The position numbers were made by a program, and so were the translations under genes. Of a stretch of 64,000 bases of DNA, positions 25,801-37,639 are shown one piece after another (position 1 is the stretch's first letter; each line of letters begins with the position of its first letter). The notes below the pieces were generated by a model that saw only the letters and a program-made list of their open reading frames with translations, was not told the DNA's origin and searched no databases. Source of the stretch: Dillenia suffruticosa (taxonomy: Eukaryota > Streptophyta > Magnoliopsida > Dilleniales > Dilleniaceae); contig JAVTVX010000027.1 of the NCBI GenBank assembly GCA_033439265.1, positions 10,369,001-10,433,000 of the forward strand, written 5' to 3'.

Positions 25801-27334
25801 CGTAAAAGTAGCTTGCTACTTGGGCTTTCATGTGTTGCCCTTGTGTTGTACTATTACATGGTCTGGCGCACCCACCAATCCTACATTGGCTATATTTATT
25901 TCAATAATAACTTTATTTAATTTGTATTTCTTTGTTATTGAAAAATTTGAAACCCAATATCTGAAAAATGTTTCATATATGTTTTGCAAAAACTTCTGAG
26001 AGTTAGTATTTAAAAAAAACATAAAACAAAAAAAATAGTCACTATAAATTACAAATTTACTACTCTACTTACGTATAAACCATACTTATCATAAATATTT
26101 ACCACAAATTGATTTCATTCAAAAAAAATATATATTTTCAACTTCTCATAATCTTAATTAAATATGAAATCAGATTTTTTAACATATCTGATCAAATTGA
26201 TGAAACATCTATTGTAAATTTTTACTAACAGATATTTTTTTTTTTAAAAAAAAAAAAGAAAAGCCACGAAAGATGCCCCGGGAGGTATATGTTTTTCTTT
26301 ATTTGTTATTTGTTTGTATTGGTATTGGGCATCAAGAAATTCAAAGTTTTGCTCAGTTGGGACTGTTGGGTGTTGGAGATGTGGGCCTTGATGTACTTGG
26401 ACCAAGGTTTCTCCTTAAAGCTGAATTCAATTCTACATTGGATCTGAAAATCTAAGAGTTCTTCCCATAGAAAGAAAAGGCATCACCATTTCACTAAACA
26501 ACCATGAAATCACCCCTAGTTTAATAAGGAAATCTTTGATAACGAAGCTAAATCACTTTCAATTATTGCAAAACTAAATTTAATAAAATATCAAACTAAA
26601 TTAATTAATTAAATTTAATTATTCAATTAGAACCGAATCTAATTACACGTAGCCATTTGATTTATTTTATCTAAAATTCATTATGATCTCTTTTTTTTCT
26701 AAAAAAAACTGAGAGAGTCATCCCTAAATTGAGTTTCACATGACATGACACTGGCTCCCTTAACCAAGATCTCTCTTGGGAATGAAAAAGCATGTGCTGG
26801 CCAGCCCCTAAATTGGACCTGGCATCAGTAATTAAAAAAAAAAAAAAAAAGTGATTCTCAAATAATCCAATTGTTGAACACGAATCAATGCTGACCCCCT
26901 TCCCAACCTAATAAGGCTAGTTGTATCATGGTATTAATGTGTTTATTACAAACTCGCACATAAGAGCCGTTCAAGCATTACTCCATTCACATGTTCTTTT
27001 TTTTATTATTTATTTTTGACAAGTATGCAAACGATACCTTGTGAATTAAGTTGTTCCTCTTCAAAAAGTAGAGCAGAATTCCTCCAAATATGGGCATCTC
27101 CAACATCCAGGTGAATAGTTTCACCAGAAATCCAGCCATTCGAGGAGCTTTAGAGAGAGAAAAGAGATCATTAATAACAGAGGAAAAGCCTTTTCAATTA
27201 TCTTTAAAAGAAGAATAACAGGAAGAGAAAAAACCTTTAACGTTAGCTCGGAGATAGAATTCTTCACCGTCAGGACCAAGATCAACATCTTTTGACGGCT
27301 TATAAACTTCACCTTTTGCTTTGAGCAAACCCAT
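19848..27334 (-). CDS. FAAH: Fatty acid amide hydrolase (amidase-signature family), 20 exons
   Basis: Exons, 5' to 3': 27334-27235, 27147-27038, 25077-25017, 24852-24677, 24536-24407, 24247-24170, 24099-23952, 23825-23713, 22857-22782, 22699-22628, 22515-22464, 22295-22224, 21919-21839, 21692-21589, 21490-21398, 21184-21116, 21029-20965, 20696-20635, 20562-20467, 19910-19848. All introns are GT-AG and phases join without a stop: 606 aa, near the 607 of Arabidopsis FAAH. The amidase core is intact. Catalytic Lys207 ([10 protein letters not shown]), Ser283 or Ser284 ([11 protein letters not shown]) and Ser307 ([14 protein letters not shown]) correspond to Lys205, Ser281/282 and Ser305. A hydrophobic segment lies near residues 37-62. 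FAAH hydrolyses N-acylethanolamines to fatty acid plus ethanolamine at endomembranes, ending that lipid signal. It looks functional. The exon 16 donor (GTGATT) is weak; other boundaries are well supported. Confidence 0.94.
22908..23082 (-). mobile_element. Au-type SINE in FAAH intron 8
   Basis: On the minus strand the sequence begins GAGGGCGAGCCTTGGTGCAA and carries an A-box-like TGGTGCAACGG and a B box GGTTCGAGACG. It ends with GTGCACGGGGTGAGTCC. This matches the tRNA-derived Au SINE head found across flowering plants. It lies inside intron 8 (22858-23712), in the same orientation as FAAH. A poly-A run on the plus strand at about 23690-23708 is separate. No clear target duplication was found. 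Confidence 0.75.
25165..25370 (+). mobile_element. SINE-like copy B in FAAH intron 2
   Basis: TTGGTCTAATGGTAAATGC resembles a Pol III A box and TTTTCGAGTTCGAGTG a B box, spaced as in tRNA-derived SINEs. It ends near an A-run at 25351-25361. It aligns along its length with 13300-13475 and more weakly with 33950-34095, so it belongs to a small dispersed family in this window. It is antisense to FAAH. Confidence 0.5.
25605..25615 (+). promoter_or_regulatory. Upstream sequence element (USE)-like site of U2
   Basis: GTCCCGTATCA matches 8 of 11 positions of the plant snRNA USE (RTCCCACATCG). It lies 34 bases before the TATA-like box, the spacing typical of Pol II-transcribed plant snRNA genes. Confidence 0.5.
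25650..25656 (+). promoter_or_regulatory. TATA-like box of the U2 copy
   Basis: TATACAA starts 32 bases upstream of the first U2 nucleotide, the expected distance for a plant snRNA promoter. Confidence 0.5.
25682..25878 (+). ncRNA. U2: U2 spliceosomal snRNA copy (possibly a pseudogene)
   Basis: U2 pairs with the intron branch point in the spliceosome. This 197-nt copy starts ATACCTTTCTTGGCCTTTTG and keeps the branch-recognition GTAGTA, the TTCTTATCAGTTTAAT block, a U-rich Sm-like site (ATTTTTA, near 25786), the AGTAGCTTGCTACT hairpin and the terminal GGCGCACCCACCAA. Length equals plant U2 (about 196 nt). Compared with the plant consensus as I recall it, most changes are C-to-T or G-to-A, including in stem IIa and in GGTTAAG for GGCTAAG. 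This suggests decay of a methylated copy. A USE-like and a TATA-like element sit upstream at the right spacing, so it arose as a full gene copy, not a processed fragment. It lies in FAAH intron 2 (25078-27037), antisense to FAAH. Confidence 0.88.
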
Positions 27335-27600
27335 TTCTGTTTTCGTAGAAACAGAGTAATTTCCTCAAAAGCAGGGCACCGACGAAGAAACGACCAAGTG
27401 TGGCAAGAAGGAAAGGATACAACATAAGACAAACGGTTTTATAGTTAGAGAGAGAGAGAGAGAGAGAGAGAGTATAGTGGGCGGAGAAGGCAAGAAAGAT
27501 AAAATTAAATAAACTTCTCTTCTAACTGTTTTTTCACGCTGATAAATGAATGGGGTAGAGAGAGAGAGAGACGTCTTTGGGGTACCCAAAAGGCCAAACT
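27335..27600 (-). promoter_or_regulatory. FAAH 5' leader/promoter region
   Basis: Immediately upstream of the FAAH ATG on the minus strand, two CT (plus-strand GA) tracts lie at about 27447-27473 and 27558-27571. Pyrimidine tracts of this kind are common in plant 5' UTRs. No certain TATA box could be assigned. Confidence 0.4.
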
Positions 27601-30090
27601 TTTATGGAGGACCAACCACAAATCTAAACATTGTAAACAAGAATCATCTTCATAATATTTTGAGGTTAAATATGTCAAAACCGAAACTTTGGAGACATTT
27701 CTGAGAATTCATGCCAATTTCACCATTCATGTACTGTACCACAATACCCTTCCCAAAATGCCCTCATTGCTACTATATAATAGCGGGAAATCCTATTCCC
27801 CTTCCATAATATGAAATTGCAGATAAAATCTTAGTTATAAATTTATAAATTAAATTTATTTTCAAACAACTTAGAGGTCTAACTAGCCATGTTAATGTTA
27901 CTTATGGGAAATAGTTTGAAATTAAATCTAAAATGAGAATTATTTTAATTTTTAATCTTATAAATAGGATTTTGTCGAAAATTGTATATTTTTATATGAA
28001 GTTTTTCTAAATAACTATTTATTACATAAGTATAACCATTATTTTGCTTTCACCAAAAAAAAATCACTGGCGTATGAAATCATGCCACATGGAAACAATA
28101 ATTATAATATTATTTTGATCTTTATCTTTTATTTGATTAATGATACACAAATCCTTGAAGAAAATATATCATATTCAAATTAAATAATTGAACAACTTTA
28201 TCAACGATACTGTTCAATTATTTTTGCAATAAAATAATTCAATTAAAGCAATGACAAATCTTAGAAAAATTTACAATTTTCTAACGGGAGCAAATATATT
28301 TGGTTGAAATTCAAATAAAAACATCCCATGTCCCAAATCTAAGAAAAATACTTACCAACATTTTGCCCTTCCATTCAACCCGCGCTCCTTTTCTTTTTCC
28401 ACCATTTATTTTCCTCCAAGTTCCTTCTCGAGTCTTTCATGGTTGCTACGTGAGCAGCAATCTCGGCATTTCCTCTCCACCTCCTTCCTCCTGCTGTTCG
28501 TGACTTTCTTCTTCAATTTGTTTACCTAATCCAATGCTAGCCGGGGCAAAACCCTAATCGTCTCATGCTACTCTCACATGGCTTCATCCTCATCCCAAAT
28601 GATTTCAAACCCCTCTGGTTTCGTCACCATCATCATTAAGATCCACCGCGAATTCAATCCCAAACCCATCGGTATCCCTCAATTGGAAGAGTCTCTCATC
28701 TTCTCCCGCTAGATCCCTCACCGTCTTGTCGACTTCCATTCAAAGCCACAAATGCCCGCTTCAATCAGCTCCTTCCGTGATCGATTCATCATCAGCTGAT
28801 TCGATTCATAAATTAGTCCACTATGAGTCCATTGCATATGTATATGTTCTTATTTATTTAAAATTAATATTTTTATAGACTTTATTATTATTATAATAAT
28901 ACAGCCTATCATCCATGTCTCTATTACAATATGACAAAAACTAAATGGTTCGGCAAAAAATAATAAAAATTTTTGGTCAATTGGTCAGAGCATTTCGCCT
29001 TTTGCCGTCTTCAAATTTCCCATTCACCATCAGGTACATCATTACTTTCATCGCTTGCCTGTTTCATTCAACATTTTCAATGACTAAGATGGCAAATGAA
29101 AATTGATGACTGCTAAATCAATAATGGTGATGGCTGAGGTAAATCTGGGTGGAGAAATGATGAAATCGAAGAGAAGGTGGGTGATTGAATGAAGAAATCA
29201 AATAGGCGGTTAAAGATGATGGTGATTGAAGAATTGATGATGAGGACCGAGGCAGAAGGTGACTATGCAAACGAAGATGGTGGACGGTGGTTTCGAAATG
29301 TGATGATGAAGGCTGAATATTTCAAAAGTGGAGATAACGATTGATAATGTTTCAAAGATGATTGAAATTGAAATGGCTAATTGAAATCGTGCAGAGACGA
29401 TGATGGAGTCGAACTGAATCGAAAGTGACGAAATTGAAATCGATAGCAATTAGTGGAATCTAGAACAAAGATAGTAAGATTGAAAGATAATGCTATAGCT
29501 TGTTTTCTCTGTCTTCTCTTCCCGGACATGTATTACCATTTTCTCTTCTCCTTTTAAGACTAGACACCGCTCTCTTGCTCCTCAAATTTTCTCTAGAAAC
29601 TCTGGGATTCCTTCAATTTTTAAGCACAAAAATCATCTCTACATTCTCAAAAAACCATAGAATACCGTCAATTTCACAATTTTCACCGAAGTTCACCATT
29701 AATGATAATTGCTAAAACCTCTCTTTCTCTATGATAAGGTATCCTTTCTTTAAATTGAAGCATGAATGTGTCTGTTCTTAAACCTTGGAGCATTATAATG
29801 AATGATCATAAAACTTGTTTTCGGACATTAACATGATATTTTTGCAACAAATTTCTTCTTCCCCACTCATTGGCCATTAATGTAGGTGACAAGTTTCAAT
29901 TTTCTCAGATTAAAGCTCTAAAGTCTCTTCTTTCAACCATTTCATTGTATTGAGGGTTTTAAATCACCTCAGAAATCATCAACCCTTCTAAATTTTGAAC
30001 TTCCAGTTTGATCCCCCCCCGCCCCCCGGGGGGCCGGCGCCATTAAGAAAGACAACAATGCTTCTTTAATGACAACATCTCTCTTATTCT

Positions 30091-30121
<31 letters not shown>

Positions 30122-30146
30122 ACGGTGTGAGATGGGTAGAAAGAGG

Positions 30147-30177
<31 letters not shown>

Positions 30178-33100
30178 AATTTTCATTTATTTTAATATTA
30201 TTTTTATTATCTAATGGATGGATAGAAGGGTTTAAGTTGTCGGTTTTTGTATTTGAAGGGACGTCTTGATATTTTCTTGAAATTTAGGGGGCGTTTTGTA
30301 ATTCGTCGATGGTTCAAGTGATATCTTTACACTTTTCTTTTTGTCAAATTTAATCCATTTAGTATTACTCTTACTAACTTTTTAAATTAAATTAGCAACA
30401 AGGGCATTTTGGTAACTTTGCTGGTTGAGTCGGTAAGGGTATTTTGAGCCGTGAATACTGACGGCATTGTCTTCCAAATTTTGATTTGAGATATCTGTTC
30501 CAAATATTCCTAAAAAAATTTTATTTTTATCCTTAAAAAGAGATTTAGGGTTGTGGCCCGCATAAACCCAAATTTGGTCTGATCGGACGAACAAATGATC
30601 CCAGTTGTCGTATTTTTGTGGGGGCGTTACGGTCGCGGAAAGGTCAACGGAGATTTCAATGGCTTTCATTTCGTGCACGGTAATCATTCCGCTTCCTATT
30701 CCTATGTTTGGGTTGGGTTTCCTTACAATAAAAAATGGTTATGATTTCCCAACTTGACATGCTATTTCTTGAAAAAAAACATTTGGTGACAATAAAAACC
30801 CATCAAAATTACTAATTTCTTTCTAAATATTCAAATTAATTAATATTTCTATTTTGGCTGAGCAATCAGAAATAAAGTTACAAATTTATGTCAAAAGACA
30901 AAATACAACATTAAAAGTATAAAATAATAATAATAATACAATAAAAATATTATAATTTTTAAGAATAAATAATTTTTATAAATATTTAAAAAATTTTTAG
31001 TTATCTTTTAACGTCGTTCATATTTTTTTGAATATTCTTCAACCCCTCGAAATTCTTTTTTTTTTTTTTAATAATTCACTTACCCCTTTTGTGCACTCAA
31101 TGATTATGTAGTTTTAAAAGCCTCAATAAAAGTGTTCATTTCTAATTATTTTCATTATTAGAAACGATCTTTTTGGTGGCGGTGGGCATGAGATGCATTA
31201 ATTGAAGCACATAAAATAAGAGCTGGGCAGAGAGAAAAGGGAGAGAGGGGGGGGGGGGGAAGGAGGGACCATTTGAACTAACAGAGGTAATCTCATAAAT
31301 GGCTTGGCCCTGGCTTTTAATTTGGGAACCCAAGGACCAAGTTCCCCCTCGAAAGGCTATGATAATCCAACTTTTTCTTTTTAAAAAAAAAAAAAAAAGT
31401 AGAGAGAAAAAAAATGTGTATCATTCCACACTTAGGCATGTGTGGTCAATATTACTCTCAAGATATTTCTACAAATATATTGATTTTATGTTTTTCTAAA
31501 AATAATAAATGTAATTTTTATCTCTCTAAAACTATTTCAAAAAGAATAATTTATTTTTATTTTTCTTTCTCTGAATATATTACTTTTTTTTTTTTCGAAA
31601 ACCTAAATTTAATGTTTCTCTTTTTAAAATTAAACGTATTAATTTTCTCTATCTAAAATTTAGTTTAATTCATATTTTTTCCTCTAAATATATTTATTAT
31701 AAATTTTCTCTTTCTAAGAAAACTAAAATTAATTTTTCTCTATCTAAAGTAAAAACATTAATTTTTCGCTGAAAAATAAAATTATTTTGAACTTTACTTC
31801 TTTCTTTTTCTCTTGTATTACCTTTCTCCTTGGGGAAATTTTTAAAACAGGCCCTCTTTCTTAATTTTGAGAGAGAGAGAGAGAGAGAGAGAGTCCGTCC
31901 GTACGTGGTTCAATTAACATTGAAGAAGGTGGTGGGAATATGACATTTTCAATTGCTTGACGCAAAGTTTTCTTTTCTAACTTATTGAGGCAAACAGCAA
32001 CAAAAGTAAATAATGCTTTCATTTTCCAACATTGGATTAACGTGAGATTTGTCTTTTGCTAAAGTTAACAATAAACAGACTTTGTTAAGAACACCCCCTT
32101 CTCAAGTTTCTAGAAAGTAGAAAAAACTTCACAGATCATTTAAATTTCTTCTTCGGTTGTTGCACCAACAGCTTGGTTTTTCCATACTCATAAAGGAGAT
32201 TTCAAGGGTAAATCTTTCGACATCATTAATCCAACCTAATATTGTTGACATATACCATGCTGTGAACAAAAAGCAACTCACGTTGGACTCCATAGATAAC
32301 ACAACTACCCAAATGAACTTCCAAATATCTTAATTATGATGTTAACAATTAATTTTAATTAAAGAGGTTTAGCCTGCCACTTTAGTATTACGTTAATGTC
32401 AGGTCAATATATTATTAAGTTATTAATAACTTATAACTCAATTGATATCATTCTCTTTCTCTAAAAGTCTTCGATTCGAACATTTTTTATGTACCAAAAA
32501 ATATATTATTAAACTATACTCAGTTAAGAAAATTATCGATCATAATAGTATTATAAAATGATTAAATTCTTTTGTTCATAAATATAAATAATATGCATAC
32601 GAATACGATTAATAATGGATATCAACATACACATGAAAACACTTCAAAATTTTCACAACTCTATCATTTAAATGAATGTCGTTTATAAGTACTACAAAAT
32701 TTAATGTAAAATGATTTATATATTTAAGACAATAATATAATTATGTAAATTTAATTTCGAACAAGAGAATTAAGCTTTATTGATATATTTTTATTTATTT
32801 ATTTATTTATTCTTTTTAACATTAACAGTCATGTCAATTAGTGTAATAGTTCAAACTATTAATAGGAATACCAATGAATTATAACTTAATTGATATCATC
32901 ATTTTCTCTTTAGAAATCAATTAAAGTACGAAAAAAAACTATTAATAGGGATCATGTATTTTATAGATTATAGATTTTTTCCCTGATTTTCAAATTTCTG
33001 GGGATAAGGTCATTCACAAGTTAGCTGATATCAAACTGAAAATTTTCTTCCCCTCTCTTGCCTTATCCAAGTTACCTGATATCGAACTGAAATTTTTTCC

Positions 33101-33949
33101 TAACATGCTTAACCACTATCGGTGGCCCGCAGGTCACAGGTTGCTTGCCCAGTTTTTGTACCCATACTAGAGTAACTCCATTCAACCAGCTTGAGCCTGT
33201 TCCAGTTAATTTCATACTAAATAAAAAAAAAAAAAAACGAGGGTGTTAATGATGGAAATTAAGGATAAATCTGTAAAGAATTCTATGCTATGTTTCTAGA
33301 ACAAAGGACTATGGGATTTGGTATTCCCAGCGGACAATGTACCAAGCTTATTGATTTGAGTGACAGCTGTTGGGTAGATGAAAGGGAGTCTCTGATTGGG
33401 TGGCATTACTTGGATTTCAAAGAAATAAAGTATCAATTGCACTGTCATCCGGTGAAGGAAGCTACTTGAACGCTTTTGCCAAAAGCATGCGTGTCAATGA
33501 AGTTACAATTTACCCTTTACAATTCTTGGATTAAAAAGTTAAAAAAAAAAAAAAAATTATATTAAAAAAATTTCTTCCAAATTAAATTCGATAACGTTTG
33601 AATCCGATTAATCGAAATAGAAATAAAATTAATAAAAATGGTCTCTATCTCCGAAATAAAAATAAAATTAATAAAAGTGGGCGAGGAAGGGGAACGAAGG
33701 GAAAACAGGAAGGAGGACACCCAAGGCATTGTTACTAACTCAGCAAGTACATTTTTTAACACTACCACATTGTATAATAAACTTGTAATCTATTTTCCCT
33801 ACAACATTTCCACATCATATGTATTAATATTGAAATTCACATATAATTTTAACACTAAATTGCATATTCAGCAATTTTTTTTATTACTTTGAAAAATCTT
33901 AGATCGATAGTAAAACAAAAAATCACATTTGAACAATGCTTACAAAATC
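27601..33949. other. Intergenic AT-rich region with microsatellites; no convincing gene
   Basis: Contains (TC)n near 30088-30117, a long T run near 30153-30178, a G run near 31249-31259 and (GA)n near 31867-31893. A GC palindrome (six C then six G, 30022-30033) stands in otherwise AT-rich DNA. 28.4-29.5 kb has more balanced composition with TGA/GAT-rich runs but no open frame of recognisable family. A 53-codon frame at 33311-33469 has no recognisable domain. Confidence 0.5.
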
Positions 33950-34095
33950 AATATTTAGCTGGTTCAGTAGTTGAACATCGGTATCCCTTAATCTCTTAAG
34001 TTTAAATTTTGTATATGATAAAAATAGATAAAATTTTATCTCTTAAATAGCCAATTTGATTCAAATCAAATCTAATCGAATTCAAAAAAAATCTT
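33950..34095 (+). mobile_element. Weak SINE-like copy C
   Basis: A block with AAAATAGATAAAATTTTATC and CAAATCAAATCTAATCGAAT resembles the 3' halves of copies A (13300) and B (25165). The alignment is loose and no box elements remain. It lies directly before the SINE at 34149. Confidence 0.25.
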
Positions 34096-34134
34096 ATTTT
34101 TGATAATTTTTTTCTCAGGCAATTACAGTAGAAC

Positions 34135-34148
34135 AATTCTTTTGGGGT
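34135..34148. repeat. Left target-site duplication of the SINE
   Basis: AATTCTTTTGGGGT, identical to 34371-34384. Confidence 0.85.
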
Positions 34149-34370
34149 ATTAACGTGGGTTCACTCAATTGGATGTGGGGTTGAATACCATTAAACATGC
34201 TCGAGATTCGACTCCCGTTGAAAATATCGGACTCTCATGTGTATGGAGTGTTTCTCGTTGGGAGATCCATCCTCCGAAAGGAGCCACTGCAGTGATCGGT
34301 CTAGATAAGTCGGAACGAAATTCTGAATATCGGATGGTGTCCAAAACATGGTACAAAAAAAAAAAAAAAA
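34149..34370 (+). mobile_element. SINE-like retroposon with perfect 14-bp target duplication
   Basis: A 222-bp insert ends in a 17-base A tail (34354-34370) and is bracketed by identical 14-mers (34135-34148 and 34371-34384). This is the signature of target-primed reverse transcription. An internal GATTCGACTCC (about 34205-34215) fits a Pol III B box; the A box is less clear. It encodes no protein domain. Perfect target duplications imply a fairly recent insertion. Its family is not one I can name. Confidence 0.75.
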
Positions 34371-34384
34371 AATTCTTTTGGGGT
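34371..34384. repeat. Right target-site duplication of the SINE
   Basis: AATTCTTTTGGGGT follows the A tail directly and matches the left copy exactly. Confidence 0.85.
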
Positions 34385-35089
34385 CTACAATGATGGCTTA
34401 CCAAATGGTGCACCAAATCCTATTCGCACGAGAAAGTATTGTATGTCAATTTAATCTGAGGATATTCATTTTCAATCATTAAATTTAATAAACTTATCAT
34501 TATAATAGATTTTACTTCTCTGTACATTTTGAGAATATCAAATGACAATAATATTTTTCTTTATAGTTATCAGGTAAGTAAACTAACCAATTTTACTTTA
34601 TGTTTTTTCTTTGAAAAAAAAAATCAAATGCCCATTATATTCGCTTATTTGTTACAAAAGCTTTAGAAATAATAAATAAAAATTAAGATATTTTTGCTTA
34701 ATAATTTAAAAAATTAATAATATATATTCTCTGTATCATTTTTAACTGATAACATAAATAAAAGATAATGTTGTTAATTTGAAATGAAGATTAAGAGAAT
34801 CAAATTTCAGAAAAAGATGGTGAAATTAAGATTTGGAAAGATCAGAAAAAAGGAACTAGAATTAGTCATAAAATGCTACAGGTAAACTTGATTTAAACCC
34901 CACTGCGACACGGAAATGACTTATGGAGACGGATGAAAACTATGAGGAAAATGTGATAAATCCGTCGATAAAGCTTTCTCAAACGGATAAAGGTTCAGTT
35001 GGTAAAAAGGGGTCGGGATAGAACTATCCCGACACTTGTGATGACAGTTGGAGCATGTTCAATATCCGGACGGGTAGAAAAGTGCTGGT

Positions 35090-35890
35090 AAAAATAAACG
35101 TTATATCATCGGTTGTAAAGGAGTAGTAAGAGTTATTACATTTATTATCGGTTGTAAAGGGGTAGTAAGAGTTACTACATTTATCATCAGTTGTAAAAAG
35201 TTAGTAAAAATTACAATTTTTATCGTTATCTTGTAAAAAATTAGTAAAAGTTACTACTTTTTTCATTAGTTTAACCGTTAATAAAAGTTTTTACTTTTAT
35301 CATCACTCAATAACTCAATATAACCGTTAAAATTGGTATAACTATTTATTGTCGCCAATGAAATAATAATATGTTAGAAAATATTAGAACTTTTATTTTA
35401 GATAAATACAAATGTTAGTAAATATTACTACAATACTGTCGGATCTTAGGATATAAGAAATGCAAATTCTTTATTGTCACACGTTTAATGTTGTATTAGT
35501 AAATATTACTATCTTTATTGTCGCTTATAGAAGTATTAGATTTAAATATTACAACATTTATTGTCGCTTATTGGGTTAATAAATATTATTACTTTTATTG
35601 TCATTGTCGCTTACAGAGTCATTATCAGTAAATGTTACTACTTTATTATCGCTTATAGAATTATGAGTCAGTATTATTACGTTTGATATCAGTTACAAAA
35701 ATAATTTGTTAGTAAATATTACTACATTTATTGTCGTTGGATAGTAAATGTTACTATTTTTTACAGAATTGTTATTGGTGAGTAAATTTTACTAACTGAG
35801 CATATGTTGTTTGTTACTTAATATCGGTAACCATATGTTATTACTCTTTTGGGTCGGTTATCATAAAATTAGTGAATGTTAGGATATGTC
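35090..35890 (+). repeat. Left subterminal repeat cluster (TAGTAAATRTTACTA)
   Basis: About fifteen imperfect copies of TAGTAAATATTACTA or TAGTAAATGTTACTA occur at irregular 30-60 bp spacing. The first ones sit in CATCGGTTGTAAAGG-type units. The motif is an inverted repeat (TAGTAA/TTACTA arms, 3-base centre) and the complement of the right-hand array's motif. Confidence 0.65.
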
Positions 35891-36779
35891 AATACAAATA
35901 ATACAAAGAGTTTGGAAAAATTATAAATACCGTATCTTAGAAAATGAAATACCTTTTATATGATCATGAAATATATATGATAATGCTACAAACAGAGAAA
36001 GAAAAAGATAATAATGTTACAGACACATTACAAGAGAAAGAAAACAGATTGAAACTTCCGGTAGTACATATCTTCATATCTTCTGAAATGAAATGTTCAT
36101 ACAAAAAATGTTGACTTAGAGCACCCAAAATATTCCAGCGTTCGTGGCATCCGGTTCCAAAATTCAGCGTGATGTGTGGTATCATTCTATAGTAATGAAA
36201 TTAATATAATTATAAGATATATTATAAAAACTTGTACATTTAAATATTACCTTTCAGGATGGACTAAGGAGGTTGTGATGATGATGATGATGGTTGGTTT
36301 CGATGTGCACTCCTAGTATCTTGTATCGGAAGAAACTAATAATACAAATACAAATAATGTGGATTATTGTTCAGAAATAAAAGTAGTTAGATTATGGTAA
36401 GAAGTAAATAAATGATATTTGTATCTCAACACAAGCAATGAGTCTCACTTCATTAACGAAGTTCAACAATTCATCTCGATATCCATTTCCGACATACATA
36501 GCAACATGCATAGCAACATGTATAAGAACATTGCTCACCAGATTAGTAAAATTCTGATTTTGTTCTATTAATCGTTTCATCATAACACTCATATGTTCGT
36601 CCCATATTTTTCGTTGAAAATTTTTTATTGAAAATATTTGATGGAATGAGATTTTATTTGAGTTAGAAATTTTGAGAGATGTGAGAGAGAAAGGTTTTTG
36701 AAGGAAATGAGAAGTTTCGATATTTGTTGAGGGAAGAAGGATTTATGGTATATATATTTTGTTTAGCGCTAAATAAATG

Positions 36780-37070
36780 CCATGGCAACACAGCCTATGG
36801 CTCAAGCGGGCAACCGGACAACGTAATTTAAAATAATAATTGTATTATTTTAAATAACAAAACATATATATTATTATATAAAATCTTTAAATTATATTAG
36901 TAATTGTTATACGAAATAATATTAAGCGAATGCCTGCGCGACACAACCGTCCGCAGAGCCGCCCAGGCAAAAGCGTATGAAAATGTCTGGACGGCACAAT
37001 CACTGGCTGAGCTGCCGCGTGCAAATGCCATCGCGGCTCAATCGGACAACATAATTTAAAATAATAATTT
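36780..37070. repeat. GC-rich repeat pair in AT-rich DNA
   Basis: Two related GC-rich blocks are each followed by the same AT-rich tail. GGACAACGTAATTTAAAATA (about 36815) and GGACAACATAATTTAAAATA (about 37046) lie some 230 bases apart. They contain GCGCGACACAACCG-, GGACGGCACAATC- and GCCGCG-type words that recall the minisatellites at 40.2 and 42.4 kb. Confidence 0.5.
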
Positions 37071-37639
37071 TATTTGATATTAGTAATAAAACATGATTAT
37101 TGAAATCAGTAAATAGTATTATTTAGTAATATTAATATTGATAAGTAATTAAGTTGTATTAAATAATAATATTAAATTATAGTAATATAATGTTAATCAA
37201 ATAATTTTGATAATTATAATTACAATAAATTTATAAATTTATATTATGAAACAATATAATTTATAATTTATAAATGCATGTTATGAAATAATATAATTTA
37301 TAATTATATTATATTGGGCAAACAACATATTTATGCTTTGTGTGCTTGTATTATACCGCCATTCATATTCAAATATTTCAAGCGAAGTCGCGGGAAATGT
37401 TAAAAATCTATACACGCATTTTTTTCCCTCCCTCATAAATTTATTGGGAGGTTTGAATTTTTAATGGGGTTTTTAAAATTTTTTATCATATGGTTATAGT
37501 TTGGAATAGAATGGTTATAGTGAATACTATTGGAGTAGTGTTTCATATATGTTATTTTATTGTTACGTGTGTAATTTTAAACATTACATATTTTCATTAG
37601 CATTATTTTCCCTATTTATATAAATTTCAGTTTTAAAAA

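Noticed and set aside
26273..26455. 60-codon open frame with hydrophobic start in FAAH intron 2
   Set aside because: Antisense in an intron, no family similarity, and close to poly-A/poly-T runs; likely chance or transposon debris.
30011..30040. C-run/G-run palindrome as a regulatory or origin-like element
   Set aside because: A lone homopolymer palindrome without other signals; could be a low-complexity or assembly artefact.
30382..30687. 101-codon minus-strand open frame
   Set aside because: I looked for a domain and for exon borders and found neither; composition fits intergenic sequence.
33311..33469. 53-codon open frame with balanced amino-acid content
   Set aside because: No recognisable family, no splice or promoter context; could be chance or an exon of an unseen gene, so not reported as a gene.
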